Shown here: positions 7,501-13,406 of the stretch, piece by piece
Numbering within the stretch: the stretch's first letter is position 1
Layout: each line of letters opens with the position of its first letter
Source: an uncultured Prevotella sp.
GTDB taxonomy: Bacteria; Bacteroidota; Bacteroidia; Bacteroidales; Bacteroidaceae
Direction of reading: 5' to 3'
Assembly (NCBI GenBank): GCA_900550635.1
Contig: URSZ01000036.1
Span: 1 to 19,765, forward strand
DNA: 19,765 nt
Made by a program: the position numbers and the translations under genes
Notes under the pieces: model-generated
Databases searched by the model: none
What the model was told of the DNA's origin: nothing
The model's input: the letters and a program-made list of their open reading frames with translations, nothing else

Positions 7501-7719
7501 CCGCCGTACCGCCTGAACATCACGCCATATCTCAAAAAAGGCAAGAACGAAATCGAAGTGGAAGTGGTTAACAACTGGTGCAACCGCCTTATAGGCGAGA
7601 AGAACATGCCCGAAAACGAACGCTTCACGTTCCAAACATTCACCTACCTGAACAAAGATACTCCCCTGCAGGAGTCCGGACTGATAGGCCCGGTAGAAAT
7701 CCTTACGTTCGGGTATTGA
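4543..7719 (+). CDS. Secreted GH106 alpha-L-rhamnosidase
   Basis: This 1058-residue protein starts with a signal peptide (MKTRKLAVAAVAAAMCIGSNIAAQ), so it should act in the periplasm. The N-terminal barrel region has the GH106 hallmark GIFNCPGWSQSGGPWI (120-135). Glutamates in strongly conserved surroundings are VVEDSYE (E418 in 416-422), TTWLECYGHWGFPGE (E499) and RLVWAESFTSGG (E553); the catalytic pair is presumably among them. Near residues 870-895 an Ala/Gln-rich linker leads to a C-terminal jelly-roll domain with INGQYAGGVWTPPYRLNIT (976-994), the carbohydrate-binding-like fold of this family. Length is typical for GH106. It is co-transcribed with the GH78 gene, so the two probably remove differently linked rhamnoses from one substrate, such as rhamnogalacturonan. 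No SusC/SusD pair or regulator is nearby. Confidence 0.93.
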   Translation: MKTRKLAVAAVAAAMCIGSNIAAQTQFTQAPMATLEKTFKQIPDSQKLAVYWYWMSDNISKEGVVKDLQAMKKVGINRVQIGCIGGQNVPYGKVKFYSDEWWEILHAALKTATELNIEVGIFNCPGWSQSGGPWIKPQQAMRYLASSRLEVTGGKKIKVKLPDVGKDAKDVKVIAFPDLAVESPLKAQQQIGSAATLDFHSDAPVTVRSITLQGKENTFLNHATLYAKEGNEYKVVKRILLDRQNAALNVGFVPYAPIAVSLPETTSTDFRLVFDGDADKFKDITLSPNPVVNSYPEKTFQKMWQTPHPFWYDYMWPESPECNDSALVVKSQDVTDITECLSVDGTLTWDAPKGRWIILRTAMLPTGTTNSPASPEATGLEVDKMSEEHVRYHFDAYLGEILKRIPAEDRKTFKIVVEDSYETGGQNWTDKMIPAFKERYGYDPVPYLPVLYGVVVNSQDLSDRFLWDVRRLIADLVSYEYVGGLRKVSHEHGLTTWLECYGHWGFPGEFLQYGGQSDEIAGEFWSNGDLGDIENRIASSCGHIYGKRLVWAESFTSGGPDFTRYPGEMKQRGDRFFAEGINATLYHLYIQQPDDRAPGINAPFGNEFNRLNTWFSQLDVFNQYIKRCNYILQQGYYVADVAYFIGEDAPKMTGIRTPEIPRGYSYDYINAEVIEKSGRIENGKLVIDGGMRYSVLVLPPQKTMRPSFIKKLQQLVKDGLVVIGPKPERSPSLQDYPQADKAVSEIANEMWQGDKFFNRCSNYGKGRIYPNASIEEVFAELGIVPDFESNDPALPLTFLHRTLPDGEIYFVANQGNNTINFSGAFRVDGSLVPELWNPQTAEVRSLPQYSRLTKTTEVPIKLEPLESAFIVFRKAAAGTAAQEQTAAQGEKENYPDKNVVATVDGTWTVKFQEQRGGPEKAVKFETLTDWSKNADPKIKYFSGTAVYTNTVKIDKVPETQTYIDLGKVMVMAKVKINGQYAGGVWTPPYRLNITPYLKKGKNEIEVEVVNNWCNRLIGEKNMPENERFTFQTFTYLNKDTPLQESGLIGPVEILTFGY

Positions 7720-7724
7720 TACAC

Positions 7725-7751
7725 GTTGCGCCTGCCGGCTGCAGGCGCAAC
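7725..7751 (+). terminator. GC-rich hairpin immediately after the GH106 stop
   Basis: A perfect 11-bp stem (GTTGCGCCTGC at 7725-7735 with GCAGGCGCAAC at 7741-7751) has a 5-nt loop. It lies 5 nt after the stop codon and has no T-run. It may protect the 3' end or pause polymerase ahead of the next hairpin rather than terminate by itself. Confidence 0.6.
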
Positions 7752-7758
7752 TTCAATA

Positions 7759-7816
7759 ACTTGCAGCATGTGTACCGATATACAAATCCCGCCGTACATG
7801 TGCTGCAAGTTTTTTT
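7759..7816 (+). terminator. Rho-independent terminator of the rhamnosidase operon
   Basis: The arms 7759-7775 and 7794-7810 form a 17-bp RNA stem with two G-U pairs, an 18-nt loop, and a run of seven T (7810-7816). It is followed by the folded element at 7901. Confidence 0.85.
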
Positions 7817-7900
7817 ACCTGTTGCCGAAGACGAAACACCCGGCACGACGCGCGATTATTATTCCGCTACTCCCGGCAATCACCCGGAAACAGACATTTA

Positions 7901-8110
7901 AACCCAAATCGGTCTTTAGACTTCGGGCAGATTGCCTGTTTATGCCAGGCAGGTTACTTTACGCTTGGCCGAAAGCGTGGCGGGCCACGTTGAGGGCAAG
8001 CGGGGAGAAAGATGCCGGCAGAAACGGGTAAGATGCCCGGAGAGCCTGTTCGTGCCGGCTTATAATTGGCGATTCATTAATTATTTGCGTTCTAACGACC
8101 AATTTGGGTT
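7901..8110. ncRNA. Candidate structured RNA or MITE-like element with 20-nt terminal inverted arms
   Basis: The ends 7901-7920 and 8091-8110 pair at 18 of 20 positions. Inside are three arms. Arm one is GCCTG/CAGGC (7934-7938, 7946-7950). Arm two is CGCTTG/CAAGCG (7962-7967, 7997-8002), enclosing CGTGG/CCACG (7976-7980, 7985-7989). Arm three is GCCGGCA/TGCCGGC (8014-8020, 8053-8059), enclosing CGGG/CCCG (8025-8028, 8036-8039). This is a closed multi-arm fold, as in structured RNAs. I do not recognise it as RNase P, tmRNA, SRP RNA, 6S, or a cobalamin, TPP or SAM riboswitch. No TAnnTTTG promoter is evident and the strand is undecided. An alternative is a small non-autonomous mobile element, but no clear target duplication is visible. 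Confidence 0.4.
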
Positions 8111-8228
8111 AAAGCACAATAAAATTAACGTTGGAAATAAGGTTTTCGGTTTCTCAAAAACGGACTTTCGGGCAAAGGAAACCGGGTACTCATTTTCACC
8201 ACGTTTTACCCACATGGGAGCAAACAAA

Positions 8229-8289
8229 AAATATGTCTGACATATTTCGAATTATGTCAGACATATTTTAAAATACAAGGCACATATTT
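8229..8289. repeat. Triple-palindrome intergenic element, copy 3
   Basis: Units lie at 8229-8247, 8250-8268 and 8271-8289, with centres at 8238, 8259 and 8280, 21 bp apart. Units 1 and 2 have the full GTCNGAC core. Unit 3 is the AAGGCAC-core variant, nearly identical to unit 3 of copy 2. Spacers are CG and TA. It lies 44 nt past the end of rsmD (minus strand), between it and the convergent rhamnosidase operon. Confidence 0.9.
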
Positions 8290-8333
8290 TCCACCTTCTG
8301 AAAACCGGAATTTTTCAACCGGCATTCCGGGCT

Positions 8334-8924
8334 TTATTCCTGCGTACCGTTTTTGTCTTCGTCCGAAGCCGGAATTGCGGATTCGGAATCCGAGTCCATG
8401 AAAAACGAGAAATTAACGCTGCCGTAAGCGCGGTGCTCAACAAAACACGGATGTGAAGAGAAATCCTGCGTCTTGCCGTGCTCGAGCACGAACACACCCC
8501 CGTCGTTGAGCAAATGCGCATTCATCACGAGGTCGGGAATATCCTTCAACTCGCGCAGCGCATAAGGCGGGTCGGCAAATATTATGTCGTAACGTTCGCG
8601 GCAACGCGATATGTAGCGCAGCGCGTCGGCGCGCAACAACCTGCAGTTCCCGTCGTCGAGCTTGCGCATTACCGACGATATGAACGCAAAGTGTTCGCGG
8701 TCGAGTTCCACCGACGTCACGTTGCGGCAGCCGCGCGAGAGCAGTTCGAGCGTAATGCTGCCCGTTCCGGCAAACAAATCGAGCGCGTCGCATTCTTCGA
8801 AATCCACATATCCCCTCAATACGTTGAACAGGTTTTCCTTTGCAAAATCTGTTGTGGGCCGCGCCTTGAAAGTGCGCGGAATCTCGAAGCGGCGTCCTTT
8901 GTATTTTCCTGTTATTACTCTCAT
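8334..8924 (-). CDS. rsmD: 16S rRNA (guanine(966)-N(2))-methyltransferase RsmD
   Basis: This 196-residue cytoplasmic enzyme is the usual length for RsmD, which methylates G966 of 16S rRNA during 30S assembly. The N-terminal family motif is MRVITGKYKGRRFEIP with RPTTDFAKENLFNVL (22-36). SAM-binding motif I is ALDLFAGTGSITLE (47-60), and the catalytic motif DPPY is at 118-121, as in N2-guanine methyltransferases. The last 15 residues are an acidic tail of low complexity. The ATG at 8922-8924 gives the canonical N-terminus. It lies 50 nt downstream of the DUF3822 gene on the same strand, an arrangement seen in Bacteroidales, so the two are probably co-transcribed. Confidence 0.93.
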   Translation of the reverse strand: MRVITGKYKGRRFEIPRTFKARPTTDFAKENLFNVLRGYVDFEECDALDLFAGTGSITLELLSRGCRNVTSVELDREHFAFISSVMRKLDDGNCRLLRADALRYISRCRERYDIIFADPPYALRELKDIPDLVMNAHLLNDGGVFVLEHGKTQDFSSHPCFVEHRAYGSVNFSFFMDSDSESAIPASDEDKNGTQE

Positions 8925-8974
8925 GATACTGTAGCAATGCTATCGCACATCTGCCCCGCGTACCCGGCAGTCTG

Positions 8975-9784
8975 TCAGAAAGGCTGCATAAGGTAAACGG
9001 TCAGGTCGTAAGGCAGGCGGCTCGACGGGTTTTCAAACTCCGGGCGGCCGAAAGTGCCGTCCTTGTCCATCTCGCTCACGTTTCGCACGAAACTTCGCAG
9101 CCGTGTTGCCAAATCAGTGCTGTCGCCCTGCGTGTCTATCACGTGGAACTCGTCGGCATTAACGTCCATGCCGAGCACATCTACGGCAAACATTACGAAG
9201 TATGCGGCGTCGTCCACGCTGTGCGTCACATAGCGGTTGCCGAGTTGCAAACACCCGTCGTTGAATGCGAAAATATCGGTAGTATCCTCGTGGCGGTATG
9301 CAAAAAGCTGCGGTTTGCGCGAAGCATGTGCCTTTTCGGCAAAACGGTTGGCCACGGCCGATATGGCCGCTCGGAAATGTACAACAGGGTAATTCTCGTC
9401 TACCACCCTGCAGAAGGCCTCGTCCTGCCCGTAAACGAACACCACGCCCAAAGCTCCCGCCACATCATAGAATATGCGGTCGTTGCCCGTTTCGTGGAAG
9501 TTCAGGCGATAAATATCCTCCACATTGTCCTCGTCGAAACGCTCTATCGGCACCAGCGTGTAGGGAACGTTCAAGAGCACTTCTGTGTTGTTGTATTTTT
9601 CCTGCGCCAGCGGTGTCACAGCCAAGGCTTCGCGCAGATTCACGTTAAGCGAGGCCGTGAGATTGGCTTCGTAATTTTCCACCACAGGCGGCCGCCCGCC
9701 AAAAGGATGGTAAACTGCAAAACTGAACCCTCCGGCGCTTACCCGCAGGTAAAGACGTTGTACTTTATTTCGGCTTACCGGCAC
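8975..9784 (-). CDS. DUF3822 family protein
   Basis: This 269-residue protein has no signal peptide or membrane segment. Sequence features such as LYLRVSAGGFSFAVYHP near the N-terminus, NVPYTLVPIERFDE (residues 73-86) and the pattern around TDIFAFNDGCLQLGNRY fit the Bacteroidota DUF3822 family. That family is believed to have an actin/ASKHA-like fold and is found next to rsmD; its function is unknown. The start codon is GTG (9782-9784). An in-frame stop lies a few codons upstream, with no ATG between, and the next internal Met comes far too late, so GTG is the supported start. It is 55 nt downstream of the toroid-protein gene and may receive read-through from it, as no clear terminator separates them. 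Confidence 0.8.
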   Translation of the reverse strand: MPVSRNKVQRLYLRVSAGGFSFAVYHPFGGRPPVVENYEANLTASLNVNLREALAVTPLAQEKYNNTEVLLNVPYTLVPIERFDEDNVEDIYRLNFHETGNDRIFYDVAGALGVVFVYGQDEAFCRVVDENYPVVHFRAAISAVANRFAEKAHASRKPQLFAYRHEDTTDIFAFNDGCLQLGNRYVTHSVDDAAYFVMFAVDVLGMDVNADEFHVIDTQGDSTDLATRLRSFVRNVSEMDKDGTFGRPEFENPSSRLPYDLTVYLMQPF

Positions 9785-9839
9785 TTTTTTATACTGTTGA
9801 ATTCGTTATATGTTTATTTACGGTAATAAAATGAGCGCA

Positions 9840-11885
9840 TTACTTTTTTGCCGAAAAGAACCCCGTAACGCGGTCGGGCGTGAGCAGCGACCACAACGAG
9901 GCAACAGTCCATCCCGGGGCAAAGATGTCATTGTAGAATCCTTTGCCGTTGCGTCCGTAATCCCATGCCGTGTGCTGCACAACCTCGGGATAGTATCCCA
10001 CCTTGCCCATGCCGCAAAGATTGTCCTTTACCGGCATAAGCTGGAGCATGGAACTTTTTATAACATCGGCCATTTTTGCAAAGCGCGGCTCGTCTGTCTC
10101 GGCTGAAAGCCACTTCATTATCTCGGCAAACTCGAAAATGTAAACGTCGATATGGTTATTCTCTACCGATACGTTACCCCAGCCGCGGGATTTGAAATCC
10201 AAATCGCCGAGCATTTGACCCTGCGTGAAAGGAACGTCCCATGTGTAATACCACGAGGCACAGAAGTAAGCCGCTTTCTTGCAAAGCTCCACATAACGCT
10301 CGCGTTCCTTTCCTTTTGTTACGAACGAGAGGAAATACAAGGCGTCGCATGCATAGAACGACGCTTCCTTGTCTTCGCAGTTGGCGTCGAGTGTTGACGA
10401 GAAGTAATCTGATGTAGAGATTATCGATTTGTCGAGATAGTCGATAGTACGTTTTGCCTCTTCCAGGCAGTCTTTGTCCTTGAAATACTTATATCCCATG
10501 GACAGTGCCAGAGTAGCACAGGGCGTGCTGCCTCCGGAGGGGTCCACATCCTTGAAATCGTCGTTGAACTTGCGCGGGAACGAGCCGTCATCCTTCTGGA
10601 GTTTCGTGAAGTTGTCGAAAAGCGTTTCCATTTTTGCCTCCCATTCAGGGTGTTTCCTGCCTTTCGATTTCTCATATTGGAGGTAGAAGAGCACAGCCAT
10701 TATACCCTCGCTCTGGCGGCGTATGCTGTAGTCCTTGGTTTCGTAGTTAGAGCCGAAGTCGATGTATTCGCGGAAAAATCCGTTCTTGCTGAATCCGTTG
10801 GCCAGGTAAGAATCGAAAATGTTCTTGCCTATTTCAACGAGGTCTGGGCGGTTGTTTGCCTCGCCATACTCTATTGCGTTGAAGGCATTGAGCAGCGTGC
10901 GGCCTACAAAGCCTATCTCGGCAGCAGGACGCGAGTCGCACGACGCTACGGGCATTGTGGGGCTCGAAAGGAACTTGAGGGGATATTTGTCAACGTAACT
11001 TTCCTTAAAGTAATTCGTCATTATCTCCTTGGCCTGGTCGTCGGTATATGCCGAAGCCACCAGTTGCGGGTTCATTGCGTCGAACGAATATTTCCACACG
11101 TCGGCAATGAAAGCGGAATAGTCGGCATACTTTCCATGACGTATCTGCCACGTTACCGACTTGCTATCGCCCTTGTCGAGCTTGGCAAACGTGCGCACGG
11201 GGTCGATAAGCGTTAGCTTGCGTATGTAGCGGCGTGGCGCTTCGCGATAGGGATAGCCGAACTCGAGGGCAGACTTGCCGTCCACGTTGCGGAAACCGGT
11301 ATAGCCGAGCGAAGTCTCGCCCGTTAGAATCACATCGCCCGAAAGGTTCTGCAGCACACAGTCGGCCGAAGCGTCCTCCCTGCGCAGAACGGTGTATGCC
11401 TCGCCGCTCTTGGCGTTGAAGATACCGGTGAGCGGCGTACTGAGGCGGTCTTCGCGCACCACCCAACTGTCGGAAGTGTGGAACGAGGGTGCTTCCTTGG
11501 GCGAACGCAGGTTCTTGTGGTACCAGAAGCCCGGCATGTAGAACAGGCAGTCGTCGTGCGCGCTTCCGTTCATAACGTAGGTGCAGCCGAGGTTATAGTA
11601 AACCGTCTCTTTTGCAGTAACAGTGAGCGTAACTGTGGTAATGTCGCCCTGTGTCGAAACATCCTGCTTCAAGACAACGGGCAGCTCGCGGTTGCCGCTC
11701 ATCGTCCACTCCACAGTATTGCCGGAAGCAGAGTTCCCGTTGGGCGACAATTTGTAGGAAACAGCCGGATTGCCGGGTTTCTTAAGCAATAACTCGGTTG
11801 AAAGGCCGGCAAGGTCCTGTGCTCCGGCCACTGCAAACATTCCGCATGAAAGCAACGCGGAAACTACTGTTTTGATAGTTTTCAT
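9840..11885 (-). CDS. Secreted protein with predicted alpha/alpha-toroid (six-hairpin glycosidase-like) domain
   Basis: This 681-residue protein has a signal peptide (MKTIKTVVSALLSCGMFAVAGA, cleavage probably before Q23). Residues about 30-250 are beta-rich, and residues about 270-670 are helical with repeated aromatic/acidic segments: FFREYIDFGSNYETKDYSIR (371-390), KLQKDDGSFPRKFN (428-441), WYYTWDVPF (545-553), GWGNVSVENNHIDVY (568-582) and APGWTVASLW (656-665). A beta-sandwich followed by an (alpha/alpha)6-7 barrel is the layout of many glycoside hydrolases and polysaccharide lyases in Bacteroidales. I cannot assign a CAZy family or catalytic residues. LLSC at 11-14 resembles a lipobox, but a Leu at -2 and the downstream AGA site make ordinary secretion more likely. 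It is not in the rhamnosidase operon. Confidence 0.7.
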   Translation of the reverse strand: MKTIKTVVSALLSCGMFAVAGAQDLAGLSTELLLKKPGNPAVSYKLSPNGNSASGNTVEWTMSGNRELPVVLKQDVSTQGDITTVTLTVTAKETVYYNLGCTYVMNGSAHDDCLFYMPGFWYHKNLRSPKEAPSFHTSDSWVVREDRLSTPLTGIFNAKSGEAYTVLRREDASADCVLQNLSGDVILTGETSLGYTGFRNVDGKSALEFGYPYREAPRRYIRKLTLIDPVRTFAKLDKGDSKSVTWQIRHGKYADYSAFIADVWKYSFDAMNPQLVASAYTDDQAKEIMTNYFKESYVDKYPLKFLSSPTMPVASCDSRPAAEIGFVGRTLLNAFNAIEYGEANNRPDLVEIGKNIFDSYLANGFSKNGFFREYIDFGSNYETKDYSIRRQSEGIMAVLFYLQYEKSKGRKHPEWEAKMETLFDNFTKLQKDDGSFPRKFNDDFKDVDPSGGSTPCATLALSMGYKYFKDKDCLEEAKRTIDYLDKSIISTSDYFSSTLDANCEDKEASFYACDALYFLSFVTKGKERERYVELCKKAAYFCASWYYTWDVPFTQGQMLGDLDFKSRGWGNVSVENNHIDVYIFEFAEIMKWLSAETDEPRFAKMADVIKSSMLQLMPVKDNLCGMGKVGYYPEVVQHTAWDYGRNGKGFYNDIFAPGWTVASLWSLLTPDRVTGFFSAKK

Positions 11886-11955
11886 TAGTATAAATATGTA
11901 TGTTTCTGATTAAGCGTGCGTACACTGCCGGTCATTGCGGCAGCGTCTATGCCTT

Positions 11956-11985
11956 GCAAAGTTAAAAAATAATATGCACAACAAA
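11956..11985 (-). promoter_or_regulatory. Promoter of the toroid-protein gene
   Basis: On the minus strand TAACTTTGC (11964 to 11956) matches the Bacteroidota -7 box. TTTG (11985 to 11982) lies 17 nt upstream of it, slightly shorter than the usual 19. The leader of about 65 nt contains a 6-bp hairpin (CTGCCG 11925-11930 with CGGCAG 11938-11943) whose role is unknown. Confidence 0.6.
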
Positions 11986-12042
11986 AAGAAGGCCGCCTTA
12001 AATTAAAGCATGACACTGATACACAACCAAAAATAAAATCAT

Positions 12043-12051
12043 TAAATTTGC
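12043..12051 (+). promoter_or_regulatory. -7 box of the lipoprotein gene
   Basis: TAAATTTGC at 12043-12051 matches the Bacteroidota -7 consensus and lies 25 nt before the ATG. No TTTG at the right distance is visible upstream. Confidence 0.5.
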
Positions 12052-12076
12052 AACAAAAATCAAAAACACCGCAAGC

Positions 12077-12454
12077 ATGACCAAGACCATACTCGCAAAA
12101 ACGGCAGTCGCCACAGTAATAATGCTCTGCTTCGCACTGACATCATGCGAGCCTGACAGGCACTGGAGGTACAGCGAAAGAGACCTCTACGGCAAATGGT
12201 ACTCCACGAGTACCGACGGATACTACCTTACAACCATCACCATGTACAGCGACGGGCTCGGATACATTGAAGACTGGGAGGGCGACTACCTCGTTACGCG
12301 CGACCGTTTCGAATGGGAAGCCGACAGGCGCTACATATACATATATTATTATGACTACGGCATTGAAGAGAGGTGGCGCTACCGGCTGGGAGGCTACGAC
12401 ATGCTGAACGTGGTATTCGCCAACGGATACAGCGACTACTTCACGCACATGTAG
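12077..12454 (+). CDS. Small tyrosine-rich lipoprotein of unknown function
   Basis: The 125-residue precursor has a lipoprotein signal, MTKTILAKTAVATVIMLCFALTSC. C24 is the lipidated residue, with lipobox LTSC. The mature part of about 102 residues contains 18 Tyr and 5 Trp and looks like a single small beta-barrel or sandwich: alternating strands such as LYGKWYSTSTDGYYLTTITM and RRYIYIYYYDYG. LYGKWYS near the start of the mature chain resembles the 'L-x-G-x-W' opening of lipocalin-like lipoproteins common in Bacteroidales, but this is only a resemblance. It stands alone between a -7 box and a terminator, divergent from the toroid-protein gene. Location at the outer membrane or periplasm is inferred from the signal; the function is not known. 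Confidence 0.8.
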   Translation: MTKTILAKTAVATVIMLCFALTSCEPDRHWRYSERDLYGKWYSTSTDGYYLTTITMYSDGLGYIEDWEGDYLVTRDRFEWEADRRYIYIYYYDYGIEERWRYRLGGYDMLNVVFANGYSDYFTHM

Positions 12455-12510
12455 CGGCCTGCCAAGCCTCATAAAACAAACGTTCCCCAACAAGCAAAAA
12501 AAGCATACAG

Positions 12511-12550
12511 TTTGCCCGGAGATTACAACCTCTCCGGACAAATTTGTTTT
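12511..12550 (+). terminator. Terminator of the lipoprotein gene
   Basis: The stem CCGGAGA (12516-12522) with TCTCCGG (12531-12537) is extended past one mismatch by TTTG (12511-12514) with CAAA (12539-12542). It has an 8-nt loop and is followed by TTTGTTTT. Confidence 0.75.
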
Positions 12551-12582
12551 CAACAGGTTACACCGCCTTGCTTTGTAAAAAA

Positions 12583-12643
12583 AATTATGTCCGACATAAT
12601 TCAAAATATGTCTGACCTATTTTAAAATATGTCAGACATATTT
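12583..12643. repeat. Triple-palindrome intergenic element, copy 4
   Basis: Units lie at 12583-12601, 12604-12622 and 12625-12643, with centres at 12592, 12613 and 12634, 21 bp apart. Unit 1 has paired compensating changes (ATTATGTC with GACATAAT), so its symmetry is kept although it leaves the consensus. Unit 2 has the GACCTATTT right arm also seen in copies 1 and 2. Unit 3 is the perfect consensus. Spacers are CA and TA. Confidence 0.9.
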
Positions 12644-12769
12644 TTCAAGAGGTTTTTCAGCCACTCCAAACACGCAGACAAAGACGGATAGCCATACCGG
12701 ACTTTTCGGAAAACTCGCGGAAAAGGCTGCGGTGCACACTATGGCGTTGTGTTTTTTTAATACTTACGC

Positions 12770-12801
12770 TTTCGGCCGTTCGCGCGATTTTGTTATATTT
12801 G
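12770..12801 (+). promoter_or_regulatory. Promoter of the thioesterase gene
   Basis: TATATTTG at 12794-12801 matches the -7 consensus. TTTCG at 12770-12774 is a poor -33 element about 19 nt upstream. Transcription would start near 12807, about 35 nt before the ATG at 12844, which excludes the longer TTG-started reading of the gene. Confidence 0.55.
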
Positions 12802-12843
12802 TTTTCACAATGCCGCGACCTGCGGCACACAAACCGGAAACAC

Positions 12844-13281
12844 ATGGAAGAACTGCCGAAATACATATTCCGCCACAAGACTCCCATACAATTAAGGTTC
12901 AGCGACGTAGACATGTTCGGGCACGTAAACAACACCGTATTCTTCTCGCTGTACGACCTGGCCAAGGCCGAATACTTCAAAGCCGTGCTGAACGACATGC
13001 CCATGAAGTTCGGAGTATCGGCCGTAGTGGCAAACATAAACGCCGATTTCATACACCCCGTACACTTCGACGACGACATAGTGATAGAAACATCCGTGGC
13101 GCGGCTGGGACGCAAGAGTTTCATAGTGTCGCAGCAGGCCGTCAACGCCAAGACAAACAGCGTAGTAAGCATTTGCCGCACAACAATGGTGTGCTACTCG
13201 GCCAAGATGAACGACAGCATAGAAATTCCCGAAATAATACGCAAACGAATCACCGAATACGAGGACAACATACTCGTTTAG
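12844..13281 (+). CDS. Acyl-CoA thioesterase, 4-hydroxybenzoyl-CoA thioesterase (hotdog) family
   Basis: This 145-residue protein is the standard length for a single hotdog domain of the YbgC/FadM type, which hydrolyses acyl-CoA or acyl-ACP thioesters in the cytoplasm. The motif LRFSDVDMFGHVNN is at residues 17-30. D23 corresponds to the catalytic Asp of the family and is followed by the GHVNN start of the hotdog helix. The strands VVANINADFIHPVHFDDDIVIETSV and RKSFIVSQQAV are typical. The frame is open upstream to a TTG at 12790, but that overlaps the -7 box; ATG 12844 starts MEELPKYIFR and is chosen. The natural substrate is not evident. It precedes the IMP cyclohydrolase gene, which has its own -7 box. 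Confidence 0.9.
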   Translation: MEELPKYIFRHKTPIQLRFSDVDMFGHVNNTVFFSLYDLAKAEYFKAVLNDMPMKFGVSAVVANINADFIHPVHFDDDIVIETSVARLGRKSFIVSQQAVNAKTNSVVSICRTTMVCYSAKMNDSIEIPEIIRKRITEYEDNILV

Positions 13282-13369
13282 GCAACAACCCGCACAAAAG
13301 CCGGCGATATTGTACATTTTTTTTAGCATATACACGCTGCTATATGCCTCAGTAATTGCAAAAAATTCA

Positions 13370-13378
13370 TAACTTTGC
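13370..13378 (+). promoter_or_regulatory. -7 box upstream of the IMP cyclohydrolase/mre cluster
   Basis: TAACTTTGC at 13370-13378 is a good Bacteroidota -7 box 28 nt before the ATG. No matching TTTG is found at the expected -33 position. It is the likely start of transcription for the cyclohydrolase gene and possibly for mreB, whose 48-nt upstream gap has no such box. Confidence 0.55.
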
Positions 13379-13406
13379 ACTCTAAGTATGTAACAATATC
13401 AAAAAG

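Larger units (their letters stand above)
7720..8333. other. 614-nt gene-free region after the rhamnosidase operon
   Basis: Several reading frames are open here but none resembles a protein or has plausible start context. The contents are two hairpins (7725-7751 and 7759-7816), a folded element (7901-8110) with an additional possible arm before it (GTTGCCG 7821-7827 with CGGCAAT 7874-7880), a 7-bp stem CGGTTTC/GAAACCG (8147-8153 with 8178-8184), and triple-palindrome copy 3 (8229-8289). Confidence 0.75.
12455..12843. other. Intergenic region between the lipoprotein and the thioesterase
   Basis: This 389-nt stretch has no credible gene. It contains the lipoprotein terminator (12511-12550), triple-palindrome copy 4 (12583-12643) and the thioesterase promoter (12770-12801). 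I see nothing specific in 12650-12765. Confidence 0.75.

Noticed and set aside
6823..7635. 270-codon minus-strand frame across the GH106 gene
   Set aside because: It is the same antisense effect; composition is odd (Val/Phe/Ala/His-rich) and no promoter or family resemblance is seen.
7578..8240. Overlapping plus-strand frames after GH106, including one at 7932-8240
   Set aside because: They run through the terminators, the folded element and the palindromic array, and the products are basic, low-order sequences without homology that I recognise.
12644..12670. Resemblance of the right flank of copy 4 to the 26-nt extension beside copies 1 and 2
   Set aside because: Only a short TTTTTCAGCC-like stretch is shared, and it lies on the opposite side relative to array polarity, so I do not count it as the same extension.
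12790..12843. TTG-initiated 18-codon extension of the thioesterase
   Set aside because: It overlaps the -7 box TATATTTG and adds residues not typical of the family.
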